A stretch of 35,422 nucleotides of DNA from an uncultured bacterium (GTDB lineage: Bacteria > Verrucomicrobiota > Kiritimatiellia > PWTM01), in NCBI GenBank assembly GCA_937935255.1, contig CALGXT010000049.1, positions 1 through 35,422 of the forward strand, written 5' to 3'. The translations under genes and the position numbers were made by a program. How positions within the stretch are numbered: the stretch's first letter is position 1; each line of letters starts with the position of its first letter. Below are positions 8,801 through 16,278 of the stretch, one piece after another. A model generated the notes under the pieces. It made no database searches. It was given only the letters and a program-made list of their open reading frames with translations, and was not told where the DNA came from.

Positions 8801-9420
8801 CGGGCGCGATGGGCGATGACCAGCTCGTCGGGGATCATCGCGCGAATGCGTTCATCCTCAATCATCTCGATTTTCGCGACCTCGTGCGAAGTGCGGAAGC
8901 CGTCGAAAAAGTGCAGGAACGGCACGCGCGCCTCCAGCGTGGAGGCTTGAGCGATCAGCGCCATATCCATCACCTCCTGCACGGAGGCGGAGGCGAGCAG
9001 CGCGAAGCCGGTCTGGCGCACGCTCATCACGTCGGAATGATCGCCGAAGATCGAAAGCGCCTGGCAGGCGAGCGAGCGAGCCGAGACATGGAACACCGTC
9101 GAGGTCAGCTCGCCGGCGATCTTGTACATATTCGGAATCATCAGCAGGAGACCCTGCGACGCCGTGAACGTGGTGGTGAGCGCGCCGGTCTGGAGGGCGC
9201 CGTGCACCGCGCCCGAGGCGCCGCCCTCGCTCTGCATCTCGACGACGGTCGGAACCGTCCCCCAAATGTTCCGGCGGCCCTGGGCCGACCATTCGTCGGC
9301 CCACTCGCCCATGTTCGAGGAGGGCGTGATCGGATAAATGGCGCAAACTTCGTTGGTCTTGTGCGCGATATAGGCGGCGGCCTCGTTGCCGTCAATAATG
9401 GCGATGCGTTTCTTGTCCAT
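5824..9420 (-). CDS. nifJ: Pyruvate:ferredoxin (flavodoxin) oxidoreductase
   Basis: A 1198-residue single-chain enzyme converting pyruvate and CoA to acetyl-CoA and CO2 while reducing ferredoxin. The N-terminal pyruvate-binding domain has YPITPSSNMGEWADEW (about residue 29). The gamma-type domain sits near 430-640. Two [4Fe-4S] motifs follow: CIQCGQCGLICPHSC (about 700) and CTGCGLCVEVCP (about 755). The thiamine-diphosphate domain has CTGCGETPYVK (about 828), GGDGWAYDIGYGG (about 977) and EVYSNTGGQASKSTPRGA. All expected cofactor motifs are present and the length is normal for the fused form. It is the first gene of an operon with the DHOD-like protein and a ferredoxin, driven by a good promoter at 9501-9529. 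It suggests anaerobic metabolism. Confidence 0.97.
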   Translation of the reverse strand: MDKKRIAIIDGNEAAAYIAHKTNEVCAIYPITPSSNMGEWADEWSAQGRRNIWGTVPTVVEMQSEGGASGAVHGALQTGALTTTFTASQGLLLMIPNMYKIAGELTSTVFHVSARSLACQALSIFGDHSDVMSVRQTGFALLASASVQEVMDMALIAQASTLEARVPFLHFFDGFRTSHEVAKIEMIEDERIRAMIPDELVIAHRARALSPDRPVLRGTAQNPDVYFQGRETVNPFYAKTPEIVARAMAKFAGLTGRAYKPFDYFGAPDAERVIVIMGSGSETVRDTLDYWAKKNSGEKIGLVAVRLFRPFSAAHFLSALPPTVKAIAVLDRTKEPGSAGEPLYQDVVTAVNEAFTAGTLKIAAGLPKIVGGRYGLSSKEFTPAMVKAVFDELKKTAPKNHFTVGIHDDVSHTSLDYDRNFITEPDSVVRAMFFGLGADGTVGANKNSIKIIGEETDLYAQGYFVYDSKKAGSRTVSHLRFGPEPMHCPYLIQSANFIGCHQFIFLDQVDVLKYAKEGATFLLNSSPYTPEEVWDKLPRKVQEQIIAKRLKFYAIDGSRVALDAGMGSRVNTIMQTCFFAISGVLPKDEAIEKIKYAIKKTYGRKGEEIVKKNYKAVDMTLEHLREVPVPAAATSRRELPPVVSPKAPAFVQEVTAPIMAGLGDDLPVSKMPVDGTFPTGTTKWEKRNISLFVPVWDENECIQCGQCGLICPHSCIRSKIYEPSALEGAPATFKSVEWKDKANPGKRYTLQVSVEDCTGCGLCVEVCPKKSKTRVGHKAINMAEKEPIWEAEKANWEFFLGLPEVDRGGLDLSSIKDVQFAQPLFEFSGACTGCGETPYVKILSQLFGDRAIIANATGCSSIYGGNLPTTPWATNAEGRGPAWSNSLFEDNAEFGMGFRLTLDKQREFAIELLQTLRSELGDAFVAEIVGAPQRTEAEIAAQRARVAELKKKLSGLNSWQAKHLASIADALTKKSVWILGGDGWAYDIGYGGLDHVLASGRNVNALVLDTEVYSNTGGQASKSTPRGAVAKFAASGKPAGKKDLGMMAMCYGNIYVARISVGANPRHALKAFLEAEAYDGPSLIIAYCHCIAHGINMQKGFDQQKAAVNSGHWILYRYNPSLAAQGLNPLSIDSKPPSIPLKDYIYSETRFKMLSLSKPDEAARLLQLAQADVDQRWTLYQQWLQTPPTEPAAAPTAE

Positions 9421-9500
9421 ATTCGTGTTTTCTTTCCGTTGTGAATCGGCGAAGGCGTGGAGCCGTTGGACTCCATCCGCGCGAGCGCGGTGAGCCTGCC

Positions 9501-9529
9501 TTTATAGTGAAACCGCCCGATTTCCGCAA
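9501..9529 (-). promoter_or_regulatory. nifJ operon promoter
   Basis: On the minus strand TTGCGG (9529-9524), a 17-bp spacer and TATAAA (9506-9501) form a strong sigma70-like promoter, giving a leader of about 75 nt. The rest of 9421-9711 shows no gene. Confidence 0.7.
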
Positions 9530-9711
9530 GCGTGTTTTGATTTCGATCGCGGGAAGGCGCATCTCCGGCCCTACGTCAGTCGCGTCGGCGCCCGCGGGCC
9601 GGGAATCGTTCGCAGCCCTTTCCCGAACCGCGAGCCTATTGGCGACGCTCGGAGATGAGCGCGATCGGCTTCCCTCGATTGGATCCCTCCGACGCTCGAT
9701 CGGCCCTCGGA

Positions 9712-10365
9712 TCAGCGATAGGGTTCCAACGCGCGGGGCGGGCCGAGCAGCGTTTGGTACAACACGGCGCGGCGCAGAGCCGAACGCCCCATCGGCAGCG
9801 AAACGCGCCGGCGGCGCCGCCGCGCGGAGGCGGCGATCGGAAAAGCCGCGACGCCCTGAAACGCCAGCCCCGAAACCGGCGCCGTCGGCGAGACCGGCGC
9901 CACGGCGTCGGCCGCGCGCTCGCTCGTTTGCGCCGCGACGACCTCCTCGCGCGGCAACGGCGGGGGCGCCGCCGGTCGCTTTCGCGAGACGGCGGGGCGC
10001 GCCGGCTTCGGTCGCGCGATGGGCGGCGGAGTCGCGGCGGGCGGCGGTGGTATCTCCGGCGGCGGAGCGAAAGTCGGCGGCGGGGGCGCGGTGCTCGGCG
10101 TGGGCGGCGGCGCACGCGGCGTCGGGCGCGGCGGCGGGGCCGACTCGCCGCTCAATTCCTTCAGAAAGCGGCGAAGCTCCTCTTCCGGATCGAGAACGGA
10201 GGGGGGCGGCGGCGGGGGTTCCCCCATCGGCATCGTGGGCGGCGGCAGTTGACGCTTCCGCCGTTTCGCGTTCTGCGCGGCGATCTGGATGACGAACCAG
10301 ACGATCGCCACCACGATGTAGATGAGGTTTTCCAAACCGCTATCGGCTGACCAAAGCCGCTGCAT
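9712..10365 (-). CDS. Proline-rich membrane protein downstream of floA
   Basis: A 217-residue protein. One membrane segment lies near the N-terminus (about 13-30, LIYIVVAIVWFVIQIAA), followed by a basic stretch (KRRKRQ) and then a ~120-residue Pro/Ala-rich, probably disordered region with PPPPPP runs. The C-terminus SALRRAVLYQTLLGPPRAL looks like a short conserved tail. It follows floA by 38 bp on the same strand and is probably co-transcribed. Flotillin-like genes usually sit next to an NfeD-type membrane protein; this one is not NfeD, so it may be an alternative partner. The function is unknown, and the low-complexity sequence makes homology difficult. Confidence 0.7.
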   Translation of the reverse strand: MQRLWSADSGLENLIYIVVAIVWFVIQIAAQNAKRRKRQLPPPTMPMGEPPPPPPSVLDPEEELRRFLKELSGESAPPPRPTPRAPPPTPSTAPPPPTFAPPPEIPPPPAATPPPIARPKPARPAVSRKRPAAPPPLPREEVVAAQTSERAADAVAPVSPTAPVSGLAFQGVAAFPIAASARRRRRRVSLPMGRSALRRAVLYQTLLGPPRALEPYR

Positions 10366-10403
10366 CGTCTCCGAGTCCTGTTCGATCGCCGCCCGTGCCG
10401 CGA

Positions 10404-11441
10404 TCAGCGCGACGGTTGTTCGGGGCCGGGCTTTTCATCGCCGCCGGCGATGGATTCCCGCATGGAGGTGTCCGCCAGGATGTTCTGCATCCGATAGTAA
10501 TCCATGATGCCCAGCTTCCCTTCGCGGAAGGCCTGCGCAATGGCGAGCGGCACCTCGGCCTGCGCGGCGATGACCTTGGCCTGCATTTCCTGGACGCGGG
10601 CGCGCATTTCCTGCTCGGCCGCAATGGCGGTGGCCCGGCGGCCCTCGGCCTCCGCCTGGCGCAATTTCTTGTCGGCCTCGGCCCGCTCGGTTTCGAGCAG
10701 CGCGCCGACGTTGGCGACCTCGCGCGCGCCGCTGACGCCCGCGACGCTGACATCCGCAATGTCAATCGAGACAATCTCGAACGCGGTCTGGGAATCAAGG
10801 CCGCTGTCGAGCACCTTGCGGCTGATGTGATCCGGATTCTCGAGCACGGACTTGTAGGAGGGCGAGGAGCCGATGGCGCTGACGATCCCCTGCCCCACGC
10901 GCGCGATGATCGTATCCTCGGTCGCGCCGCCGACGAGTCGCGCGAGGTTCGCGCGCACCGTCACGCGCGCCTTGACGAGCAGCCGAATGCCGTCCTTCGC
11001 CACGGCGTCGAGCATCGTCGTGCCCTTGGAGGGATCGGGACAGTCAATGACCTTCGGGTTGACGCTCGTGCGCACGGCGTCGTACACATCGCGCCCGGCG
11101 AGGTCAATCGCCGCCGCGCGCTGGAAACTCAACTCGATGTTCGCCTTGTCGGCCGCGATCAGCGCCTGAACGACATTGATGACGTTGCCGCCGGCGAGGT
11201 AGTGGGCCTCGAGCGGATCGGTCGCGATGTCGAGCCCGGCCTTCACCGCGCGGATGCGCGCGTCCACGATCAGGGTCGGCGGGATGCCCCGCAGTTTCAT
11301 GCCGAGCAGGTTGAAGAGGCTGACGCGGGCGCCGGACATTGCCGAGCGCACCCACAGCTTCAGGAAGTAGAAGAAAATCGCGACAATCACCAGGGCGCCG
11401 ATGCCCAACAGCAGCAATAGAATCGTCCCAAAGGTCTGCAT
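10404..11441 (-). CDS. floA: Flotillin-like protein FloA (SPFH domain)
   Basis: A 345-residue bacterial flotillin-like scaffold of membrane microdomains. An N-terminal hydrophobic hairpin (about 5-28) precedes an SPFH/band-7 domain with [40 protein letters not shown] and [12 protein letters not shown] long Ala/Glu coiled coil follows (about 240-310, [20 protein letters not shown]), then the FloA-type end [20 protein letters not shown]. Length and order match Bacillus FloA (about 330). A promoter lies upstream at 11483-11511. FloA proteins organise membrane signalling and secretion complexes; the specific clients here are unknown. Confidence 0.94.
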   Translation of the reverse strand: MQTFGTILLLLLGIGALVIVAIFFYFLKLWVRSAMSGARVSLFNLLGMKLRGIPPTLIVDARIRAVKAGLDIATDPLEAHYLAGGNVINVVQALIAADKANIELSFQRAAAIDLAGRDVYDAVRTSVNPKVIDCPDPSKGTTMLDAVAKDGIRLLVKARVTVRANLARLVGGATEDTIIARVGQGIVSAIGSSPSYKSVLENPDHISRKVLDSGLDSQTAFEIVSIDIADVSVAGVSGAREVANVGALLETERAEADKKLRQAEAEGRRATAIAAEQEMRARVQEMQAKVIAAQAEVPLAIAQAFREGKLGIMDYYRMQNILADTSMRESIAGGDEKPGPEQPSR

Positions 11442-11482
11442 ATCCGTTCACTCCGCGGTTCGGGTTTATCGAAACCGCGCGC

Positions 11483-11511
11483 ACTCTACTCCCCGCCGCG
11501 CCGCGCCGCAA
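11483..11511 (-). promoter_or_regulatory. floA promoter
   Basis: Reading the minus strand, TTGCGG (11511-11506), 17 bp and TAGAGT (11488-11483), about 42 bp before the ATG. It shares the -35 hexamer and spacer length with the nifJ promoter. I see nothing else in 11442-11711. Confidence 0.55.
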
Positions 11512-11711
11512 CCCCGGAAACGCAAACGACGGGCCGAAAAAAAGAGGGGGCGGCGGGGACCCTTCCAACCGTTGGGCGCGCTCCACCGTTGGGCGGAACG
11601 TTGGTCCGCCTGCAGCATCTTTCTACGGCCGGCTCTCGGCGCCGGCGCCAAGTTCGGTCCGAGCGGATTTCGCCCCCGCGTCCTGCTCGAGCCGAAAAGC
11701 GCGGCGTCCGG

Positions 11712-12095
11712 CTATTTTGCCTCGTTGACCATTCGGATGACCTTGTCCTCGACCTCGCGCGCGACCTCGACGAGCGCGGGATTATCCGAAAGCGCGGCGA
11801 GCATGGGCGTCGGCTTGATCAGCCCGATCTTCGTGACGCCTCTTTCCGTGAATACGGAAATACGGCACGGCAACGCCATGTTCAGGCGCATATCGGCGGA
11901 CAACACCTTGAACGCTTGTTGCGGATTGCACACCTCGAACACCTTGCACTGCTCGGCGAAGGCAACACCTTTGCCGCGGAGCGTTGCGCCCAAGTCGTGA
12001 ATATGCAGCACTCCGAAGCCGAGGCGACGAATGGCGCCCTCGAGATCGGCGGCCGCTTGCTCGAACGTCTTGCCGGTCTCCAGGATGTAGTACAT
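11712..12095 (-). CDS. DUF302 domain protein
   Basis: This 127-residue protein begins MYYILETGKTFEQAAADLEG and runs over a DUF302-like fold: FGVLHIHDLGATLRGKG, CKVFEVCNPQQAFKVL and LPCRISVFTERG. The frame is open further upstream to 12257, but that part is Arg/Lys-rich and unrelated to the family, so the ATG at 12095 is preferred; an A/G-rich AAAGAAAA precedes it. The family is common and small, without an established biochemical role. It lies 73 bp downstream of the esterase gene in the same direction and may share its transcript. Confidence 0.82.
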   Translation of the reverse strand: MYYILETGKTFEQAAADLEGAIRRLGFGVLHIHDLGATLRGKGVAFAEQCKVFEVCNPQQAFKVLSADMRLNMALPCRISVFTERGVTKIGLIKPTPMLAALSDNPALVEVAREVEDKVIRMVNEAK

Positions 12096-12168
12096 TTTTC
12101 GATTTTCTTTTTTCGACAGTCTTGCCGAAGTCACGTCGGATGCTGAGGCCGACTCCGGAAGCGGGAAT

Positions 12169-13038
12169 TTACTTACCCGAACGGTCGGGCGAGTCTTTTT
12201 TCGGCGTGTTCGGTTTTTCGCCGCCGGGCGTCCTCCTTCGGAGCAGGGCCTCCGCATACCGGGCCCCCAGCGCGCGAGCGGATTCCGCGTCGAAATGGAG
12301 GCGGTCGCCGCCGTCCTTCAGCCCTTCGGCGGAAACGACGGCATAATTCGCCACCGTCCGCTCCAGCGCCCGGAGGACGGCGTTGAATTGCGCGGTGGCT
12401 TCGCGATTTCTCTCATCGAGATATCCGAGCTCGCCGGCGATGAACGGCGCCTCCGGCGCGTTCAAATCCTTGCGCAAACGGGCGATCAGCTCGGTCAGCC
12501 GCTCGGCGTAGAGATGGAGGGCCGCCGGATGGCGATCGGCCTCGCCCTGGTGCCAGAGAATGCCTTTGAGCGCGCCGTCCTGACAGGCCCTGCGTGCGCG
12601 CTTCAACATGTCGTCATAGGGAAAAGCCTTGGTGACCGGGTCTTGGATGCCCGGCGCCCAAAGCGCGATAGCGGCGCCGCCCACGGCGCAGGGGATGAGT
12701 CCGATGACGGACTCCGGCGAAGCGTCCGCCATCGCCTTTCCGAAGGTCAGCCCCGGCCCGACGCCCGCGCCGGGTTTGTCGAAATGCAGCGGATCGGTCG
12801 CCGGGACCCACCGCCCGTCTTTGCTGAGGGTGAAAACGCGCGGATGAATCCGCTTGCTTTCGGCGTCCACTTTGCCGCGCCCGGCCATGTTCGACTGCCC
12901 GATCAGCAAATAGAGATCGTAGGGCTTCGACGACGCGGCGGGAGCGTCCGATTCTTCCGCGGCGCACGCGACCCCCAATGCCAGGGAGGGCAGGATGCAG
13001 GCATCGGCGAGCAAACGCCGCCAGAAACACGTTTTCAT
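12169..13038 (-). CDS. Secreted sialate O-acetylesterase-like SGNH hydrolase
   Basis: A 289-residue exported enzyme with a signal sequence (residues 1 to about 26, ending GVACAA; a lipid-anchored form at Cys25 is possible). The domain is the SASA / carbohydrate-acetylesterase type: block I YLLIGQSNMAGRG with nucleophile Ser49, IPCAVGGAAIALW, GILWHQGEAD, and a C-terminal DRLHFD providing the catalytic Asp-x-x-His. Enzymes of this group remove acetyl groups from sugars. The last ~20 residues form a charged Lys/Pro/Asp tail. A strong promoter lies just upstream at 13058-13087. The substrate is unknown, possibly an acetylated polysaccharide. Confidence 0.88.
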   Translation of the reverse strand: MKTCFWRRLLADACILPSLALGVACAAEESDAPAASSKPYDLYLLIGQSNMAGRGKVDAESKRIHPRVFTLSKDGRWVPATDPLHFDKPGAGVGPGLTFGKAMADASPESVIGLIPCAVGGAAIALWAPGIQDPVTKAFPYDDMLKRARRACQDGALKGILWHQGEADRHPAALHLYAERLTELIARLRKDLNAPEAPFIAGELGYLDERNREATAQFNAVLRALERTVANYAVVSAEGLKDGGDRLHFDAESARALGARYAEALLRRRTPGGEKPNTPKKDSPDRSGK

Positions 13039-13057
13039 GCGTCGGTTCTCCGTCGAA

Positions 13058-13087
13058 ACTATAAGCCTCGATCATCCTCCCGGTCAA
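13058..13087 (-). promoter_or_regulatory. Promoter of the esterase gene
   Basis: Minus-strand TTGACC (13087-13082), an 18-bp spacer and TATAGT (13063-13058), with a GGAG Shine-Dalgarno before the ATG at 13038. The interval 13088-13348 has no feature I can support. Confidence 0.65.
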
Positions 13088-13348
13088 CGCCGTCCGCGGC
13101 CGCACGATTCTCGAGTTTTTCAGGCGTCGGAAAAGAAGGAGCCGGCGATCGTTCCGGAGTTGCGGCGAATACCCTCGCCGCCGCTTCAGCGCCCGCTCTC
13201 TTCGAAAACCCTCTCGGCGTCCTCTGCTTCTCCGCGGTGCGTTCCGCGGCGCGGCCGGGCGAGCCGCCCGGACCTACCTTTGCGCGAAAGCCGCGCTGTG
13301 GCGACGCACGAAGGAGTCTCGCGCTCGATTCAGGAATCCGATCCGTTT

Positions 13349-13377
13349 TTGACATCGCGCGGGTTTTGCCGTATAGG
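13349..13377 (+). promoter_or_regulatory. tRNA-Lys promoter
   Basis: TTGACA (13349-13354), a 17-bp spacer and TATAGG (13372-13377), placing the transcription start about 15 bp before the mature tRNA. Confidence 0.7.
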
Positions 13378-13397
13378 TCGGCGCTCGCGCACGCGAG

Positions 13398-13470
13398 GGG
13401 CCGGTAGCTCAGCAGGTAGAGCATGTGACTTTTAATCACAGGGTCGCGGGTTCGAATCCCGCCCGGCTCA
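13398..13470 (+). tRNA. tRNA-Lys (anticodon TTT)
   Basis: A 73-nt cloverleaf. The acceptor GGGCCGG pairs with CCGGCTC (one G-U) and the discriminator is A. The D arm is TAGCTCAGCAGGTAGAGCA. The anticodon stem TGTGA/TCACA encloses CTTTTAA, giving anticodon TTT. The T arm is GCGGGTTCGAATCCCGC. CCA is not encoded. The 3' end lies 11 bp from the stop of the convergent methyltransferase gene. Confidence 0.97.
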
Positions 13471-13481
13471 CATCCGCTTGC

Positions 13482-14873
13482 TCACGTTGACCGCCGCAGC
13501 AGCGCCAGGCTTTCCACATGGAAGGTCTGCGGAAATAAATCGAACGGCTGCAATCGCTCGAGCCGGTATCCGAACTCCTCGAACCGCGCGACGTCGCGCG
13601 CGAGCGTCATCGGGTCGCACGAAACGTACAGGATGGCGCCGGGCCGCCACGCCGCCGCCGCCCGAAGCGCCTTCGGCGACAGACCCGCGCGGGGCGGATC
13701 CACGACGACCAACTCCGCCGTCTCCGAGAGGTCGCGCGGTCGAAAATCCGCGGCGTCGGCGCCCTGGAAACGGACGTTGGCGATTCCGTTGCGGCGCAGG
13801 TTTCGCCGCGCGGCGGCGACCGAAGGGCCGTGGCGCTCGACGGCGAGCGCCTCCTTCGCCGCGCCCGCGAGAAACGCGGTGAGCGCCCCCACCCCGGCAT
13901 AAAATTCAACAATGCGCGCCGGCGCGATCTCCGCCGCCCACACCGCCGCCATCGCGAACATCCGCTCCGCCTGCTCCGTGTACGTCTGAAAAAATGTGTG
14001 CGGCCCGATCTCGAACCGCCAGGGACCGAGGCGCTCCTCGATGACGCCGGAACCGAACGCCGCCCGATGGCGCGGTTCCTCGCCGCCCGGCGGGAATGCT
14101 TCGCTGAAAACGATCGTTTGAACAGCGTTGCGAAATCTTTCCACCCACGCATCCGCGCCCTCCCGCGGCGGCGGCGAAAGCGTCGCCATGCGCGCCCCCG
14201 TGCGTCGGCCTTCCCGCAAATCGAGCCGCCGCGGAGCGTTGCGCGCCATGTCGGGATGCGCCCGCAAGAGGTCCGTGGTCCGCTCCAGCAGCTCGCGATG
14301 CCATTCGGGCGCCAGCACGCAATCGCGCGCCGGCAGGATCGCCGCCGGATCGCGGCGCGCGTGGAGTCCGACGACCGGCGTCCCCGGTCCGCCGCCGATG
14401 GAGTAGGACATCCGATTGCGAAAGCGAAAAGGCGAAACCGCGCCCGCGGTCGGCGCGATCCGCGCGGACGCTTCGGGCCGGCCGCGGAACGCCGCGCGGA
14501 CGAATTCGGTCTTGGCTTCCACCTGCAACTCGTAGGCGGCGTGAAGAAACTGGCAGCCGCCGCAGCGGCCGAAGACCGGACACGGCGGCGTCACCCGGCG
14601 CGGCGAAGGCGCGAGCACTTCCGTTGTCTCGGCGAAGACGACACGGGCGGCGCGGCGGAGCGCGCGCGCCCGCACGCGCTCGCCCGGCAGCGCGCCTTCG
14701 ACCAAATGAACCTGGCCCGAGCGCCGCGCCACGCCATAACCCTGATAGGCCAGGGATTCGATTTCGAGGTCCACGGCGCCCCCGTCCGATTCCGTCAGGC
14801 TTTTGGGCGAGGGCTTTTCCAGCGCCGCCCTATCCAATTTGTTGATATTCTCCGTTTGCGCTCGCCCCTTCAT
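13482..14873 (-). CDS. RumA/TrmA-family Fe-S RNA (uracil-5-)-methyltransferase
   Basis: A 463-residue S-adenosylmethionine-dependent RNA uridine C5 methyltransferase. A TRAM RNA-binding domain (about 33-90, IESLAYQGYGVARRSGQVHL) is followed by the iron-sulfur Cys cluster CPVFGRCGGC (98, 104, 107), with a fourth Cys in PARDCVLAP. The catalytic domain has FFQTYTEQAERMF, SAM motif I VEFYAGVGALTAFLAG, VVVDPPRAG and the nucleophile Cys in YVSCDP. It ends with FDLFPQTFHVESLALL. These are the marks of the RlmC/RlmD/TrmA family; whether it acts on 23S rRNA or tRNA cannot be told from sequence, although the Fe-S motif favours an rRNA enzyme. The gene converges on tRNA-Lys with an 11-bp gap. Confidence 0.92.
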   Translation of the reverse strand: MKGRAQTENINKLDRAALEKPSPKSLTESDGGAVDLEIESLAYQGYGVARRSGQVHLVEGALPGERVRARALRRAARVVFAETTEVLAPSPRRVTPPCPVFGRCGGCQFLHAAYELQVEAKTEFVRAAFRGRPEASARIAPTAGAVSPFRFRNRMSYSIGGGPGTPVVGLHARRDPAAILPARDCVLAPEWHRELLERTTDLLRAHPDMARNAPRRLDLREGRRTGARMATLSPPPREGADAWVERFRNAVQTIVFSEAFPPGGEEPRHRAAFGSGVIEERLGPWRFEIGPHTFFQTYTEQAERMFAMAAVWAAEIAPARIVEFYAGVGALTAFLAGAAKEALAVERHGPSVAAARRNLRRNGIANVRFQGADAADFRPRDLSETAELVVVDPPRAGLSPKALRAAAAWRPGAILYVSCDPMTLARDVARFEEFGYRLERLQPFDLFPQTFHVESLALLRRST

Positions 14874-14932
14874 TCGGCTATGTTATGCCAATTCGCGCTT
14901 CGCGAAAAGCGATTGCGAAAGGAGTCCTGATT

Positions 14933-15586
14933 ATGAAGACCTCACAACGTGTTCTGACCCTTGGTTTGGCCCTGACCGCCGGCGTCGCGCTGGCGCAGCG
15001 GCGGTCCGCGACCCCGACGCCCACGCCGGAAGAGCAGCAGGCGGTGCAGCAAGGCATGGAGGCGCTGTTCAAGGCGCTCGGCGGCGCGGCGCAGCAACAG
15101 CCGGGAGGTCAAGCGCCCGGCCTGATCGAGCACCGCGAGTTGAAGGCGCTCCTGCCGGCCGCGATTCAGGGCTTCAAGCGCACCAGCGCCTCTTCCGAGC
15201 GCACCGGCGCGATGGGCATGACCGTTTCCCGCGCGGAAGCCGTTTACAAAGGGGACAAGGACGCGGAGTTGAAAATCGAGATCAACGATCTGGGCGGCAT
15301 GGGCGGCATTGGAATGTTGGCGCATGCCGCCTGGGCGAGCGCCGATATTGATCGGGAGTCCGACGAAGGCTTCGAACGCACGGCCCAATACAAGGGCGTC
15401 AAAGCCATGGAAGAATATCGTCATCGCGCCCGCAACGGTAAAATGCAAGTGATGGTCGGCAATCGCATTCAGGTTTCCGTCGAGGGTTACAATGTGTCGT
15501 TTGAACAAATCCGCGCCGCGATGGATTCGATCAACCTCGACAAGCTGGCGGCGCTGAAGCCGGCCGCGCCGGAAGCCGCGAAATAG
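14933..15586 (+). CDS. Exported protein of unknown function
   Basis: A 217-residue protein with a typical signal peptide (MKTSQRVLTLGLALTAGVALAQ, cut after ALA), then a Gln/Pro-rich linker and a globular part. Recognisable stretches are LKALLPAAIQGFKRTS, SRAEAVYKGDKDAELKIEI and a Gly/Met-rich NDLGGMGGIGM. The ATG at 14933 is chosen because a strong AAAGGAG ends eight bases upstream; the frame is open 16 codons further. I do not recognise a named family. A weak divergent promoter (TTGCGC, 17 bp, TATGTT at 14856-14884) may serve it. Two hairpin palindromes follow its stop. Confidence 0.8.
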   Translation: MKTSQRVLTLGLALTAGVALAQRRSATPTPTPEEQQAVQQGMEALFKALGGAAQQQPGGQAPGLIEHRELKALLPAAIQGFKRTSASSERTGAMGMTVSRAEAVYKGDKDAELKIEINDLGGMGGIGMLAHAAWASADIDRESDEGFERTAQYKGVKAMEEYRHRARNGKMQVMVGNRIQVSVEGYNVSFEQIRAAMDSINLDKLAALKPAAPEAAK

Positions 15587-15607
15587 AGAAAGCCCGGAGG
15601 AATCCTC

Positions 15608-15656
15608 TTTTCCAAGGCTTGGAAAACGAAGCGGCCCTTTTTTCAAAGCCTTGGAA
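15608..15656. repeat. Palindrome pair TTCCAAGG/CCTTGGAA, locus A
   Basis: Copy 1 (15608-15626) is a perfect odd palindrome TTTTCCAAGGCTTGGAAAA. Copy 2 (15642-15656) is the opposite orientation with one mismatch. Centres (15617 and 15649) are 32 bp apart. The array starts 21 bp after the stop at 15586, and copy 2 includes the GGAAG likely to be the ribosome-binding site of the next gene. Confidence 0.85.
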
Positions 15657-15663
15657 GCCGGTC

Positions 15664-16170
15664 ATGTCTGAACTCCCATACAAAATACGCCCCGCGGCGT
15701 TTCGGGACGCCGCGGGCATCGTCCGGCTGATTCGCAATCATCCGGACGCGCTGGTTCCGCGCTCGATCAGCGACGTCTTGCAGAACATTGACCGCTTCTT
15801 CGTGGCGGAGGCCGCCGGCGCCGTCGTCGGAGTGGTTTCCTGGGCCATCCTGCCGGAACTGGGGACGGCGCAGCATCCTTCGATCGAAATGAAAACGCTG
15901 GCGGTGGATGCGGAGTGGCGCGCGCGCGGCGTCGGCGCGGCGCTGGTGCGGCGGGCGCTCGACCGCATCGAGGAGCTGCGGCCCGAGCAGGCGCTCGTGC
16001 TGACCTTCGTGCCGGAGTTCTTCCGCAAATTCGGTTTCGCCGAGGTGTCGAAGGAAAAGTTCATGCACAAGCTCTACACCGGCTGCGTCAACTGCACGCG
16101 CTACGACAACCCCTTCACGTGTCCCGAAATCGCGATGGCCAAACCGATGGCAGGGGCGGAGCGCGCCTAG
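15664..16170 (+). CDS. GNAT acetyltransferase, short ArgA-like (N-acetylglutamate synthase candidate)
   Basis: A 168-residue GNAT-fold acetyltransferase. The acetyl-CoA region reads MKTLAVDAEWRARGVGAALV (an [RQ]xxGx[GA] motif), followed by ALVLTFVPEFFRKFGFAEVS, typical of short ArgA-type enzymes. The C-terminal YTGCVNCTRYDNPFTC resembles the Cys-rich tail of actinobacterial short N-acetylglutamate synthases. Together with argJ, argB and argD ~1.1-4.4 kb downstream, it could supply N-acetylglutamate for arginine synthesis. The start at 15664 has GGAAG six bases before it. A TTG start further upstream at 15619 would put palindrome sequence in the protein and is not favoured. The GNAT call is firm; the substrate is inferred. 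Confidence 0.8.
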   Translation: MSELPYKIRPAAFRDAAGIVRLIRNHPDALVPRSISDVLQNIDRFFVAEAAGAVVGVVSWAILPELGTAQHPSIEMKTLAVDAEWRARGVGAALVRRALDRIEELRPEQALVLTFVPEFFRKFGFAEVSKEKFMHKLYTGCVNCTRYDNPFTCPEIAMAKPMAGAERA

Positions 16171-16208
16171 CGCGGCCGCTTGGCGCCCGCATTTTTTGAC
16201 GATTCCGA

Positions 16209-16237
16209 TTGACACCGGCGCGCGGCGCGCCTAAAGT
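16209..16237 (+). promoter_or_regulatory. rplM-rpsI promoter
   Basis: TTGACA (16209-16214), 17 bp and TAAAGT (16232-16237). A start near 16244 gives a leader of about 35 nt to the preferred rplM ATG at 16279, or almost none to the ATG at 16249. Confidence 0.7.
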
Positions 16238-16278
16238 CGCGCGCTTTCATGGACGTGGACGAAGGAAACCTGAACGTG

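Noticed and set aside
6706-9444. 912-codon plus-strand frame opposite nifJ
   Set aside because: The minus strand encodes a full, motif-complete PFOR; the plus frame is a GC-driven shadow with no family features.
13059-13439. 126-codon minus-strand frame over the tRNA-Lys
   Set aside because: It overlaps the tRNA and its promoter and the esterase promoter, and has no ribosome site or family resemblance.
16158-16197. Possible terminator before the rplM promoter
   Set aside because: There is a T-run, but the stem (GGGCG with CGCCC) is short and broken; not strong enough to list.
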